This document shows, one piece after another, positions 34,536 through 45,084 of a stretch of DNA of 64,000 nt. The position numbers and the translations under genes were made by a program. Below the pieces are notes generated by a model that did not search any database, had not been told where the DNA came from, and was given only the letters and a program-made list of their open reading frames with translations. Numbering within the stretch: the stretch's first letter is position 1; every line of letters begins with the position of its first letter. Origin of the DNA: Kappaphycus alvarezii (taxonomy: Eukaryota; Rhodophyta; Florideophyceae; Gigartinales; Solieriaceae); the NCBI GenBank assembly GCA_002205965.3, contig NADL03000058.1, forward strand, positions 434,001-498,000. The letters are read 5' to 3'.

Positions 34536-35720
34536 ATGGGTGCTGCACAAATAAAACTGCTCCTGACCGTTATCTTTGTGTGCAACACGCTCCCATCCGC
34601 TTCCAACTCCGCTCCCGTCATCCTTCCCCATCTACCTTTCCTCAACCACATCTTCCAAATGAATCCTCTTCATATGCTTCTCTGCCATTTACAACTAAAC
34701 CGAAGACGCAAATCGATTACCTTCCGCCAAAAGATTAGCCTGTCCGCCAAACGCCGTCGTGATAGAAGAATGACAAAGAAAGCACTACAATATCCCTCCC
34801 TCTCTGCATTCCAAACCCTGTTTGGATCTGGTTGTGACCAGTCCCTTGTAACGCTATCCGGCTTCGATCATTGTTCGATTCGATATCTACTATTTCTCTT
34901 CGAGCCACTGTGTTCGAGTCATAGTCCCTACAGTTCCAATGGTTGTGTCTGAGTTATTTCGACTACAAGAAAGAAAAGGGTAGACCACGTTCTCTTACTG
35001 CTCCTCAATGCTTGGTGTTGACGCTCACCTGGTAACGGACTATAGGATCTTCAATGGTACTTTCTATGCTATTTGGAATAACAGGTTCTGTCTGTTCCAT
35101 TTTTTGCGCTTTGGGCATCGAATGTTGCTCAGAGCCTTGGGTAATGAGCCAAAAGCGTCCATTAAGATGCCTACAGATTCAGAAGTCAGGGAGTACCAAA
35201 ATGAATTTCCTGTGAAGTAATTCTTTGTTGTTTGAAGTCTATGCTGCTGCAGATGGGCTCAAATTATATCTACAGCAAAGTAGTAACGCAATCATCCAGA
35301 ATTTTCTATAACGGATAGATAAACGATCACTACGTGAGTAACGTTCTTGTTTTTGCTCTTTCAGGAGTGGTCATCGCTTGCGCATTTCATGCCCCTGGAT
35401 CTATGCATGAATTAACTATAGAAGAATGGGGTTCAATTTATGAAAAGTTGGAGGTTGTATTCAACAGGACAGGGGGACATGCGTTGTGGATTCTGCATAT
35501 GATCGCGGGCACTATCCATTCTTAATCAAATCATCTCAAGATGTACCAGACTCGTACAATCACAACACAATAATCAAGGCTAGGCATGCCACGTCAGCAT
35601 GCCGAGCATCTGAGAGGGAATGCGAGCTTTTCAAGGCTCTTTTCCAATGCTTAAGGATTGATTTAGCTACGAAGAACGCAGTGGGAGAAGGCTAATTTTG
35701 CATTTGGTTGTTTTACTCCT
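34536..35720 (+). pseudogene. HARBI-like DDE transposase relic inside the 2.9-kb transposon
   Basis: Motifs follow the order of a HARBI/DDE-4 lineage: AFQTLFGSGCDQSLVTLSGF then DHCSIRYLLFLFEPLCSSHS. Next come KMPTDSEVREYQNEFPVK and, in shifted frames, ADGLKLYLQQ with the first Asp (about 35250). VIACAFHAPGSMHELTIEEW and GSIYEKLEVVFNRTGGHALW follow, then VDSAYDRGHYPFLIKSSQDV with the second acidic residue (about 35485) and LFQCLRIDLATK. A further trace (VNQILNSYT, about 35750) marks the C-terminus. Stops and shifts break it at about 34950, 35220 and 35520. Confidence 0.7.
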
Positions 35721-35933
35721 TAACGTTAGGACAAGGACGTTTGGTGTGAACCAGATCTTGAACTCGTACACGCTCTATCTGAGTGTCGAAGCGAATTCCT
35801 TCTTTTTCCTACAGATCTAGATAAACTATTCGACCATTGTTCCTTACAAAACCAGATCTATTCCGCTCATGGTCAAAACGAGCTGAAAGACAAGTTATGG
35901 ACGCATGCACTGACGCGTGAAAGGTTTCTGCCT

Positions 35934-36735
35934 TTACTGTGCTTCTGAATTGCGCATCTGTCCCTTTGCTAGAAACATCATCATCATCCGCATGAAAGAC
36001 TCACGAGATTTGAGCTCTTCTTCCCGCTGCAGGCGTGCCTCCTCGCGATCTTCTTGTCGCCTTTGACGTTCTTCTTCTCTTATTTCCAACCTTACCTTGT
36101 CCTCAGGACGGCGACGCTCCCTCCCTTCCTCTCTCTCTTGCTGAGTCCTCTTCCTGTCCGCTGCTCGATTCTCTCTTTCTTGCAGTACGGAGGCTTTGAA
36201 TACTGCCATAAGATCCGCCCAATCTTCATCCTTATTCTTGCGAGATCGTTTGTGTACGATTGGAAACGCCACTCCTGTTGACGACGGTGTCGAAGTACTT
36301 TCTGTGCGTTCCTCCTTCCCTGTGCGTCTGCGTTGCTTCCTTTATCTGTGTCTCTACCTATTTGTTCGTCGCAATCATCATCTGACAGAACCAAATCAAT
36401 CTCGCTATCCACATCTTCCCAAATATCAACACGTGCTGTCATATCGTTTCTAATTTACTTCGCCACCAAAAAAGTAGGGGGATTCTGGGATCTTCCATGG
36501 GAACTTTTTTCCTGTGCAGAAGAGCAAACTTGCGACGTATTAAATCGGTTATACGATTCTCTTCCGGGTAACGCGTTTTGTGGATTCTGGTCACCGCATC
36601 CCATTCATCTCCGCCAACACGAAGATGTTCTTGTAGAACCTCTAAAAAGCTATGAAGTTGCATTTCGGTAGAAGTGAATCCTCTACCCCACTGCCACCGT
36701 TTGGAGTTGCGTTTAGTCCCTGTTTTACTGTACAC
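35934..36735 (-). CDS. DUF6818-like Myb/SANT protein with charged coiled coil, frame-shifted
   Basis: The N-terminal domain is KRWQWGRGFTSTEMQLHSFL, GGDEWDAVTRIHKTRYPEEN, DLIRRKFALLHRKKVPMEDP. This matches the DUF6818 layout known from oomycetes and algae (W..GF, E, EWD.V, RKF..L, DP). Downstream, in other frames, comes an acidic linker (DVDSEIDLVLSDDDCDEQ) and a long Arg/Glu-rich coiled coil (KVRLEIREEERQRRQEDREE) ending MMMMFLAKGQMRNSEAQ. It is convergent with the transposase relic and inside the same inverted ends, so it is probably the DNA-binding partner of that transposon rather than a host gene. Confidence 0.55.
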
Positions 36736-37242
36736 TTAGATTCCTTTCTAGGTAGAGTAACACAAAAAGGGGTGCCACGAGCTGTAATTTGAGATGCAGT
36801 GTTGGATACATTTTCCGCAGATCGGACCGGATTACGGCCTTGGTACTGAGTGAAAGTTTGGGAAGGTTGATATGATGAATTGCCGCCGTAACCGTAGACT
36901 TGTCGGACAGCTTGAACAGCGGATTTGTTTCCCATTGATAGTTCAGGAACCGATGCGACAGCCGGTTGTACGTTTTACGTTTAACGTAATGTGGAGCTCT
37001 CTGCCAGCTCCTCAGAGTCTGAAAATTGCGAAGTAGCCATACTGTGTAAACTAAATGTGTTTGAAGGGGGTGGAAATGTGGAAAGGAGGGAGTTGAGGAA
37101 GGAGTTGGGGGGAGGGATGTTTGAGGTGGTAGCACGAGTGCTAGTAGAGATAGCAAAATCGGAGGCACATCTGGTGGGATTTGTGCGTTTGTGTCCCAGG
37201 GCACATCAACTCCGTACGTGCCAGTACGTCGAGCAAAAGTGT

Positions 37243-37305
37243 GATTTGTGTAGACACAAATCAAACATTTTGATTGATTTGCTGCTGTTTTGTGTCTACA
37301 CAAAA
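37243..37305. repeat. Two adjacent hairpins in the right end of the 2.9-kb transposon
   Basis: GATTTGTGT-AG-ACACAAATC (37243-37262) and TTTTGTGT-CT-ACACAAAA (37288-37305) are perfect short hairpins with two-base loops, and are inverted copies of each other. The TTTGTGTAGAC half also belongs to the terminal inverted repeat, so the right end carries extra copies of the terminal motif. Confidence 0.7.
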
Positions 37306-37670
37306 TACTACTCGTTTTTCGGAGGCGCTTAATGGTTGACCAAAAGCCGTATACGCGGTTAATTTCAAAACGGTTATCTCAGAGTTTTATTGATTAAATT
37401 TAACGATATAGATCACTAAGTGTATAGAACGTACATTAATTGGCTGAAAATCGATTATTACAAATGTGTCTGTACTGTGTTTTGCAAGGGGAGCTGCAGA
37501 GATCTGTACTGCTTTTTTGGTTATATACACTTACATACTTAATTGCTGACCTATTTGGTTTTTTTTGGTTTTTTGGTTTTATAGTTACATACCTAACTGC
37601 TACCTAATAACTAAGCCGGCTTTTTGGGGTAATTTCAGAGGTATTACTGCGCACCCTGTAGGATATTCCG

Positions 37671-37720
37671 GGCCACAACCGACCATATCTTTCAAATATT
37701 AAATCACCCACATTTTCCCC
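37671..37720 (+). repeat. Stand-alone LINE 3'-tail repeat
   Basis: GGCCACAACCGACCATATCT then TTCAAATATTAAATCACCCA and CATTTTCCCC. It closely matches 57847-57889 and the tail of LINE copy C at 50083-50130. Confidence 0.7.
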
Positions 37721-39017
37721 ATACCTAATTTGCGGAATTTTTTAAACCGCAGATGGTTGTAACACGGTTGAACTCAAGTCAAGTCATCACGATTATCAGC
37801 TCGCTCATACTACAACGAATTTCTGTCGCGATCAACCGACGACAACTAAACCGCTCCTGGCTCGGATAGATTTTTCCCCCTTTGAGGGCCGCTAGGCCCC
37901 CCTTTCCTGCTTGGTAGTCTTCTTCTTCTTCAAGTCAACAAGAGCGCGTTTGACCCTAGTTCAACTGCTTGACCCGTTTGAAAATGGGCGGTTAATTTTT
38001 GAATAGGCGCCTTTGATTGGTGGGCAGGTTTTCTTGGGACCGGTACAAGAATTTGATGACACTACGACTGAATGCCCTGTACCCTTAATACGAGAAGGCT
38101 ACGTAGTAGAAGTTCAATGCATTTATTTCTGAAGGGGGTGGTCGTCAAACAATGTCATACGAGGAATTACGGGTTACTCAGGTTGAAAACTACTGTACAG
38201 TACAGTAAGTGCTTTACTGTCGCGTCTCTACAGTAACAGTACAGTACAATGCAGTACAGTATGGTAAAGTAGTACTGTACAAAATAGTGCGGTTCAGCAT
38301 ACTGTAAGTATAGTACAGTAAAGATGTAGTAGTACTGTACGGCACAGAGGCAGGGTACGTCAGACTGGAAAGCAGAACAATTACTGTAATTGGGTGCCAA
38401 TACTGCATATGTACGCATCGTTATTATAGCGAACAGTCAGTAAAATAGACCTTTTCAGTGGGCACAGTGCCGTCAACGGGCCGTCCAACTGTACAGTACC
38501 ACAGATAACATAGTGCTGTAAGACACTATACTGTACAAGAGGCGGGATACCACGGATCGTAATTTCAAAATTGGTCAGGTACGGCACAGTATAATCTTGA
38601 AAAACCGCTTCAATCCGTACAATTGGATAGCTGTAAGAGCTGTAATTCACAACCGCAGCAACAAAGTTCAGTACGGGTAGTTTGGGGTGGACGGACGGCA
38701 TGATGTTGTCTGATTTTAGCGCCAATCATCAAACCGAAACATCCTACGCTGTTGACTGCGCACATGTGCACCTGTACACCTGTACAGTAAGATACAGTAC
38801 AGCGTACAAAAGATACGGACCTGATCCAGTCCACGATTTGACAACGTTCAAGCGGCACTCAAGTAAAGTCCGCCATACGCACATCTTCTCTCTCTCCAAT
38901 CTCAGCGTGCCGACCGCGCCCAACATATTCAAGCCAAAGCGTTTCGACGAGTCTCAAACCACTCACCACCACCGCTTCCCCCGCTTCTACGCTAGCCCCA
39001 TACCCCACCCCGTCGCA
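37721..39017. other. Intergenic, no gene; dense TACTGTACAGTA repeats
   Basis: This is the left border of gene island 2. Repeat clusters lie at 38190-38345, 38491-38536 and 38775-38803. No coding signal is recognised. Confidence 0.55.
38190..38345. repeat. Dense TACTGTACAGTA repeat cluster
   Basis: At least eight units (ACTGTACAGTACAGTAAG, AACAGTACAGTACAATGCAG, TAGTACTGTAC and variants) lie within 155 bases. This is the densest cluster of the motif in the window. Confidence 0.8.
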
Positions 39018-40859
39018 ATGCCGTCCCCTGAATCAGATCTTCCCTTCAAGGCCGTCTCAAACTCCGCGAGAACATCCTCGCCTTTATATCCCGCGATGTC
39101 GGCTTGTGCGACTTTCTCGTTCCTCCAGATATGACCGCCTCTGGACTCCTGAGCAGCGCAAACTATGGACCGATTCTATTGTGATACTTTCCTACAAGCA
39201 GATGCTTCTTCGGGCAAGGCGCACGCCGACGTTTGATGTCGTATGAAACCGCAAGTGCTTTACGTCGCGCTTGTGTTAAGCTCAGGCGTCGTACTGCCGA
39301 CCATCGTGATGTTATTAAGACAAGTGTGTCGTTGGAGGCTTTGTGGAATGGTGTAGTGTTGAGCTGAGGATGCCACTTGGGCCAGGTGTTCCTTGTTGTT
39401 TGATACTGCCATGATCTCCTTGCGTGTCGCGTATCTGTGGATGTATATGAAGGCAGAAGGTGGAGGGAACGATGTCCCGTTCGAGGTGAAAAAGTCTATG
39501 TTTGAGATGCTTGTCACTAGTTACTTTACCGTTGATGCCCCGACTGACGATCAGGTCGACAAGCACTCTGACAATTTCGGCAAGTTGCTCGAGGCATGGA
39601 GGGCGAACTGCTCAAGTATACCGAGTCGGACAAATTTGAAAAGAGGATGCTCGCTCTGGAAAAGAGTCAGAGCTTGGACGAGACCGCCAACTGCATCGAA
39701 AAGTTTCTTGCACGCGCCAACGTTGATGACAATTGGGTCTATAGGATGTATCAGACTGACCGCGAAATTGCTCAAGGCCTGTGGATCCGACGAAAGGGAA
39801 AGAGAAAGTCAGCAAAGAACAGTAGCATATCACCGGATCCCGATAACAGTGTGTCCTCCTTCGAGCCGAGGGACGCCGACAGTGACTTTGATGTTCAGGG
39901 TGCAGAAGGAATGGATGATGAGGAGGATAGCCATGAGAGTAAAGATAACAGCGAACAAGTGGAAGACGCTGACCAACAGCGTAGCTCTCGAGGAATTCTA
40001 TGGCAACAAGAAGCACTTACGCCGCCAAGGGAAATGTCCGAATCACTCGTCAAGGAAAAACTCTCTTGCCGAACAGCAAGGGATCGTTATCAAAGCCCCA
40101 GCAGACTGCAACTCCCATTTCGAAGCGCAGCGCACGTTTGAAGCGCCGCGCGGAACCCGTCTCGAACCCTCGAGGTAATGGCCGCAGGAAGATCCAAAGT
40201 CAGCAAGACCCAGTGAGAAATGAGCCGACAAAGAAGGCTCGGACGATTATGTATGGTCGTGAGGGAAGCGACCAAAAAGGAAGTTAGTTGCCAGTAATGG
40301 CACTCAGCCAGGACAAGTTGCGAGAAACATCCGGGCCACTAAATCCCCGCAGACACCGTCTCTTGTGCAAAATGCCACGAGATGGACGAAGGAACAGCGG
40401 AAGTTGCAGGCGCGGGAGGTCAAGTCGCGGTAAAGCAATTACCAGCCAGAGAGCCGCAGATCCCGCAACTAAGGACCCTCTGATGCGGCGGGTAACGAAA
40501 TGAATGATGACGATCACCGTCGCAGTGGAGGCAAAGAGGTAAGAATTGCACCGCCCAGAGGTGCTGATCAGAAATCTACAGAGAATACGGTGGCAGAGGC
40601 AGAGTATGATGTGCCATCTTATCCAGACAATGCGAAGAAGGGGAGCAGACCTGTTGTGCGTGATCAAGCGGCAAACGCGAGTGGAAGGAGAAGCGGCAGC
40701 GTGCAATGGAGGGGATCGCGGCCAACGGTGAGGGCCACACTGAGGTCCCAAGACGCCCGAACCTGCGGAGGTCTCCAAGGACAACTGCGGCACTATAGGA
40801 GCCTAGGATGGATGCTTGGCGTTGTTGATGTTGTTTACGTAGACGTAACTGAATGAGAT
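39018..40859 (+). CDS. Unknown, probably nuclear protein, several frame shifts
   Basis: I do not recognise it. Successive frames give coherent protein: ENILAFISRDVGLCDFLVPP, then RLWTPEQRKLWTDSIVILSY, then AYLWMYMKAEGGGNDVPFEV and KKSMFEMLVTSYFTVDAPTD. KFEKRMLALEKSQSLDETAN and VYRMYQTDREIAQGLWIRRK follow, then a Ser/Asp/Glu-rich stretch (39820-39990). A basic region (KPQQTATPISKRSARLKRRA) and TRWTKEQRKLQAREVKSR (about 40375) lie further on. The acidic stretch between basic segments and the KR clusters suggest a nuclear protein. The end at 40859 is uncertain; the real stop could be earlier, near 40287. Confidence 0.5.
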
Positions 40860-41672
40860 ATTTTGCTCATTTCCTGCGATACAAGACGCGCAGCTCGTTA
40901 GTATTTTTGCCTCTCATTGGATGCTGCAACAAGACAGGTCAATTTGAAGTGTCCGTCTTGTCAGAGGTAGTGCGCTCATTGTTGTAAAAGAAGCCACGGC
41001 CTGCAGCGCTATAGGTCTTTGTTTGTGTCAGCGTGCAGAAACAGTCAGCAATCAACCAAAGATGCCAAATACGTGAGCTGATCGCGACTCGTTACGAGAC
41101 CTATCCATGTGCGCATTCCAGCGGAAGTACTGTGCTGAGAAATATCTTAACTGCAACCTGCGAAGTCGGTGATGAGCATGGAGATGCGCACAACCCAAGT
41201 GACATCCGCGAATCAGTTATGCGACTCTTCACCATGCATTTGCGTTAACACAGCCACTTTGTCAGCCGGGCTTGTCACGCACGCAATGGCAGTGCGAGAT
41301 GCAGTGGGAGCTTTCAGAATGCGCTAGGCCGTTTCCATTCAACTACGCAGGCGCTGTTCGAATCTACTTCCAGCAACCAGTTGTGAGCGTCTGCTGCAAC
41401 TCTGAAGTTTCAGAATCTACAGCTCTGACTTTTCCTCCATGACATCCGTGGACTCAGTTGCGGGAATCTGATGCGACGACAGGGATTCGATGTCTCACCA
41501 GTATGATATCGCTGCTCTCGTCTTCTGTCAATGTGACTTGTTCTTCTTCGGTCTCTTTCTCACCGGAACTGCCCGTCCCGCCGTTACCGCTTTCAATATT
41601 GGTGCTCTCTGCACTATCTGTTGAAGAGGCATCAAGTGCTGGGACCTGTTCCTCGGTCTTGGAAATTCTTCG
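40860..41672. other. Intergenic between convergent genes, no gene seen
   Basis: Open frames at 41033-41248 (+) and 41458-41751 (+) have no recognisable domain; the second is antisense to the end of aminoacylase. No repeat or RNA gene is evident. Confidence 0.45.
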
Positions 41673-43034
41673 TCAGCTGTCGACAATGATGGGATGGGGT
41701 GGGAGTTGCAGGCACGGAGTGTCCGGCGAGATGCTTGATAAGCTCTGGTAGATCTTGATGCCATTTAGGTACCCATCCATTGTTATGTACTCGTTATGCT
41801 TGTGTAGCAAGTCTGGAGTGCTCTGGATGGGGGAAAACCCAAAGCATTCAACTCCTTGTTGTCTCAAATACCTTGCGTCGGTTGCCGCTGGGAAAATACC
41901 GGGCTCCAACTGATTTACGATCCCCGCGCCTTCCATGCCATTATGAAACATGGGATAGTAAGGGTTCTTTTGGAATCCCTACTTGTTACCAACGGAATCG
42001 TCACCTTCATAATCCATTCATGACTAGTCCCTGGGCACAACTGCCCATCATCACAGGTCATCCAGCTCATCACCTGCTCATCCATCCTCTTGATGTCGTA
42101 CCCTGGTGGAACACGAATATCAAAACCTACCTCAACGACACTCGGAATAACATTCATGACAAACTGCCTGTGTCACCCCGCTGGACCCCTGCTTTCATAT
42201 AGGCGACATTGACACCCACTACGTCGCCATCTTGTCACCGCTCTCAATCCTAGCAGCCATTTCTCCCCGAAACTCAAGGCCCTGGCCACGATGCCATGGG
42301 CAATTTGCGAAGCGGTGACCTTTGGCAAAGTTGCACCATGCCCGGTTGGCCCGTACCTTGACAGCCAACCACCAGGTCTGACGCTCCCCATAATACACGT
42401 TGTACAAGGATTCGGATGCGGCAGCCCCTCGTCTAGTGCACACCAACTTTAGCTTTCGAAATACCTTACTCTTGACAAACTCGTCCATGCCATCTATACC
42501 GCCTATTTCCTCATCCGGGACATATAAAATATGAACACTCCGCTGGGTTTCCAACCCTGGCGTGTCAACTCTGCCAATGCCTCGATATACTGCAAGCCTA
42601 CACTCTTCATATCTTGAGATCCTCTTGCATAGACCCGCCATCGTTTTGGGCATAACCAACTTTGCATGGAATGGATGCCAGTCCCATTTATCGTTTTCTG
42701 CGGGTACCACATCGGTGTGTGAATTGAGCAATAGAGCCGGTAAGGAAGAATCATTGCCGGCAATAGAAGCGATGATGACTGGTTTGAGCGGAACGAATTC
42801 GTGAACGGATATAGAGCTGAGGGTAGAAGGGCTGAGATGGTCGAGGTAAGAAACTTTTGAGCAGCACGGTAATCTGGTGTTCGTGATCGGTGCGAAGGCG
42901 GAGATACGATTGGAGGCGGGAAATTGGGCTGAGGAGGGGTGAGGAATCCGGAAGTGAGAGGCCCGGACTGTTGGGAGAAAAATGGACAACAGAAAGGTTA
43001 GGATTGAGACGATTAGGCTGGTGGCAAAAGCCAT
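41673..43034 (-). CDS. Aminoacylase-1 (M20 metallopeptidase family) with hydrophobic N-terminus, frame-shifted
   Basis: Aminoacylase-1 hydrolyses N-acyl amino acids using two zinc ions. Visible in order: LLNSHTDVVPAENDKWDWHP (first His and its Asp), RVYARGSQDMKSVGLQYIEA (bridging Asp), HILYVPDEEIGGIDGMDEF (catalytic Glu and metal Glu), YYGERQTWWLAVKV, RYGPTGHGATLPK, NVIPSVVEVGFDIRVPPGYD, and PAATDARYLRQQGVECFGFS then STPDLLHKHNEYI (last metal His). At least five single-base shifts fall near 42660, 42550, 42430, 42330 and 42170. The first 25 residues (ATSLIVSILTFLLSIFLPTV) form a signal or anchor segment, unlike the cytosolic animal enzyme. It converges with the unknown gene and diverges from CutA. 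Confidence 0.88.
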
Positions 43035-44128
43035 GGCGGTAAGTTGCAGAAGCTTTGACAGGATTGGCGGAGTTAGGGGGAGCTGTTGTCAGCGGTGAAC
43101 AGAGAAGAGAAGCCTTAGGAGGGTTGATCACACGACATTAGGAGAGAGATCCGAATAGGCACCGTACTGTACAGCTATAAATTTCGATTTTTTGGCGTAC
43201 AAACTGCTTCCAATGCTGCCGGAGAACATTTACTTCGGTGCACAAGGCGGGGGGAATTTAATGTGTTCCAAAACTTGAACCATGCAGGAAGTGGGTTACT
43301 CTATTGACGAAGAGATATCTCCAGGCGACGGCTGAACCATGCACCCACTCCAACAAAAAGGGGAGACCAGAAGAAAATTCCACGATCCAAATATGGTGAA
43401 GAAAGAGATTTCAGTTTAAAGTCAGTCCTGCAGTGTACACGATAGATAATCAATGAAGCAAAGTTTCTCTCTAAAGTGTCGTGTGGAGCGTGAGAGAAAT
43501 TCTGCAATGCCCATCAAATTAACGCAGTGATCGCGGTTATCTTTACGAAAAGGTCAAAGTCAAAAGGCGAGAACCTGATAAAAAGCGGCTTTACCTATGA
43601 TATCCAACTAGAGGAAACTTTTAAACATTTGATAGATGGATCGGCCATGTTTGCGGATACAGGGAGCCGTCACGAATTGGCATGCGGTAAGCGAAGTAGC
43701 AAAATTCTCGGCAGAAAGTTGGCTCGAAGGCGGTTGTAAACTTGGCAGGCAGGTGATCCATTGGGTTGCTAACATGTACTGTAATGTTCGGAAACTCACG
43801 CTTTACAGTATAGTAGTGCAGGGCAACCGACTTGCCGCTCCCTCACGTGGCAAGCCAACTGTCGCCAAAGTATTGCCACGTCAATTCCAAATTCGACCTC
43901 CAGCCGCTTCACTCTTTTCGTTTTTTTCAACGGCCAACCAATCCCGGCAGTTTACTTCCTCCCGAGATCACCCGATATGCCAGTCTCGTTTTGCAGAGCC
44001 CCATTTCGCTTCCCAAACCTCCACACCGGTTCACAACTCCCTGCAAAACCTGCCACGACAACCCTCCCCCGCTTCAACCCCCGCGTCGCATCATCCACCC
44101 TCCACTACATGAGGTACGCACTTGCAAT
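43035..44128. other. Divergent intergenic region, no gene seen
   Basis: This region is upstream of aminoacylase (-) and CutA (+). It holds one TACTGTACAG unit at 43165-43174. Open frames at 43527-43739 and 43608-43799 have no recognisable domain. The last 250 bases are C-rich and probably form the CutA leader. Confidence 0.45.
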
Positions 44129-44689
44129 ATGCGCCCTGCTCTTCCTCCTCACCTACTCTCCATCCCCTATCCTCTCTTCCCTACTACCCATCTTGGAAAA
44201 AAGGTCCGCTCACTCACGCGCTTTCTATGCACCCCTCCCACCTCTGTCCCAACCGTATCCACAACCTTCTTCACATCTAACCGCAACCTACATCCCTGCC
44301 GTCCCACATCTTTCCTCCAAAAACACCCACCCCACCTCAGTTCCTCCACAGGGAACCCCAAATTCGTCACCGCAGTCACCTCAGTAGCGAATGAACAGGA
44401 TGCTGAGAGAATCGCTGCCGCTATTGTCGCGGGCAAGGTTGCCGCGTGTGTCAATGCCATTCCCAAGGTGAAGAGTTATTACTGGTGGAAGGGCGAGGTG
44501 CAAAATGAAACTGAAGTCATGCTTGTAATCAAGACACGCGCCACACTCATCCCGCGCTTGAAGCTCCTTGTGAAAAAGGAGCACCCGTACGAGCTCCCCG
44601 AGTTTATTGTACACCCCATTATCGATGGTAGTACGGAATTTCTAGATTGGATTTCGGAATCTACCGTCGATCCGGAAGTTGAGGCATGA
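44129..44689 (+). CDS. CUTA: CutA divalent-ion tolerance family protein with N-terminal targeting region
   Basis: CutA forms very stable trimers and is linked to metal tolerance in bacteria; its role in algae is unclear. The conserved core is in one frame: VTAVTSVANEQDAERIAAAI, VAACVNAIPKVKSYYWWKGE, ETEVMLVIKTRA, and KKEHPYELPEFIVHPIIDGS then EFLDWI. The core is about 105 residues, preceded by about 80 basic/Ser/Thr/Pro residues that could be an organelle-targeting region. In-frame Met at 44129 is used. In another frame a Met at 44109 opens MRYALAICALLFLLTYSPSP, a better signal, so a single-base shift near 44200 may hide the true start. The core is intact. Confidence 0.88.
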   Translation: MRPALPPHLLSIPYPLFPTTHLGKKVRSLTRFLCTPPTSVPTVSTTFFTSNRNLHPCRPTSFLQKHPPHLSSSTGNPKFVTAVTSVANEQDAERIAAAIVAGKVAACVNAIPKVKSYYWWKGEVQNETEVMLVIKTRATLIPRLKLLVKKEHPYELPEFIVHPIIDGSTEFLDWISESTVDPEVEA

Positions 44690-45040
44690 TTCACTGGCCC
44701 CCTCCGCGTGGAACACTATGCACTCGTACACTATATCAAGTCGAGACCACTAACTCTTGCGAGTGCCTCTAGATTTCCTCGCCGCACAGGCAAAGTATTA
44801 TGAGACGGAATGTGGGCTGCAGATAACAGCCTTTTTGCTGTTGGCTATTATCCTTCGACACGGCGGGACCGATCGCTTGCAAGCGATGGGTGACTTACTC
44901 TGTCTGGATGGGGATATTTGTTGGATGCATGCGTACGGTAGGGCGTGCCGCTCTGCGTGAGGGAAATTAAATCCGGAAGCCTACGGCAATGACAGTTGCT
45001 GCTGCTTGTACATGATGCTCGGTACATGTCCCTGCGACAT

Positions 45041-45070
45041 TGTACAGTACTGTACAGTACTGTACAGTAC
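45041..45070. repeat. Three perfect tandem units of TGTACAGTAC
   Basis: This 30-base block gives the clearest unit of the dispersed repeat: TGTACAGTAC repeated three times without error. It marks the right border of gene island 2, next to the Copia fragment. Confidence 0.85.
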
Positions 45071-45084
45071 ACTCTGCAACATCA

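Larger units (their letters stand above)
34430..37329. mobile_element. DNA transposon with inverted ends carrying a DDE transposase and a DUF6818-like gene
   Basis: The left end reads GCTCCTCCGAAAAATATAAT then TTGTGTGGAC (34430-34459). The right end, reverse-complemented, reads GCGCCTCCGAAAAACGAGTA then GTATTTTGTGTAGAC (37328-37294). Both ends are flanked by TAATGG (34424-34429 and 37330-37335), a candidate target duplication. Inside, a DDE transposase relic (+) converges on a DUF6818-like gene (-). The total is about 2.9 kb. PIF/Harbinger duplications are usually 3 bases, so the 6-base match is either chance extension or a different habit. Confidence 0.7.

Noticed and set aside
41458..41751. 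A 97-codon plus-strand frame
   Set aside because: Its 3' part is antisense to the conserved C-terminus of aminoacylase and it has no recognisable domain.
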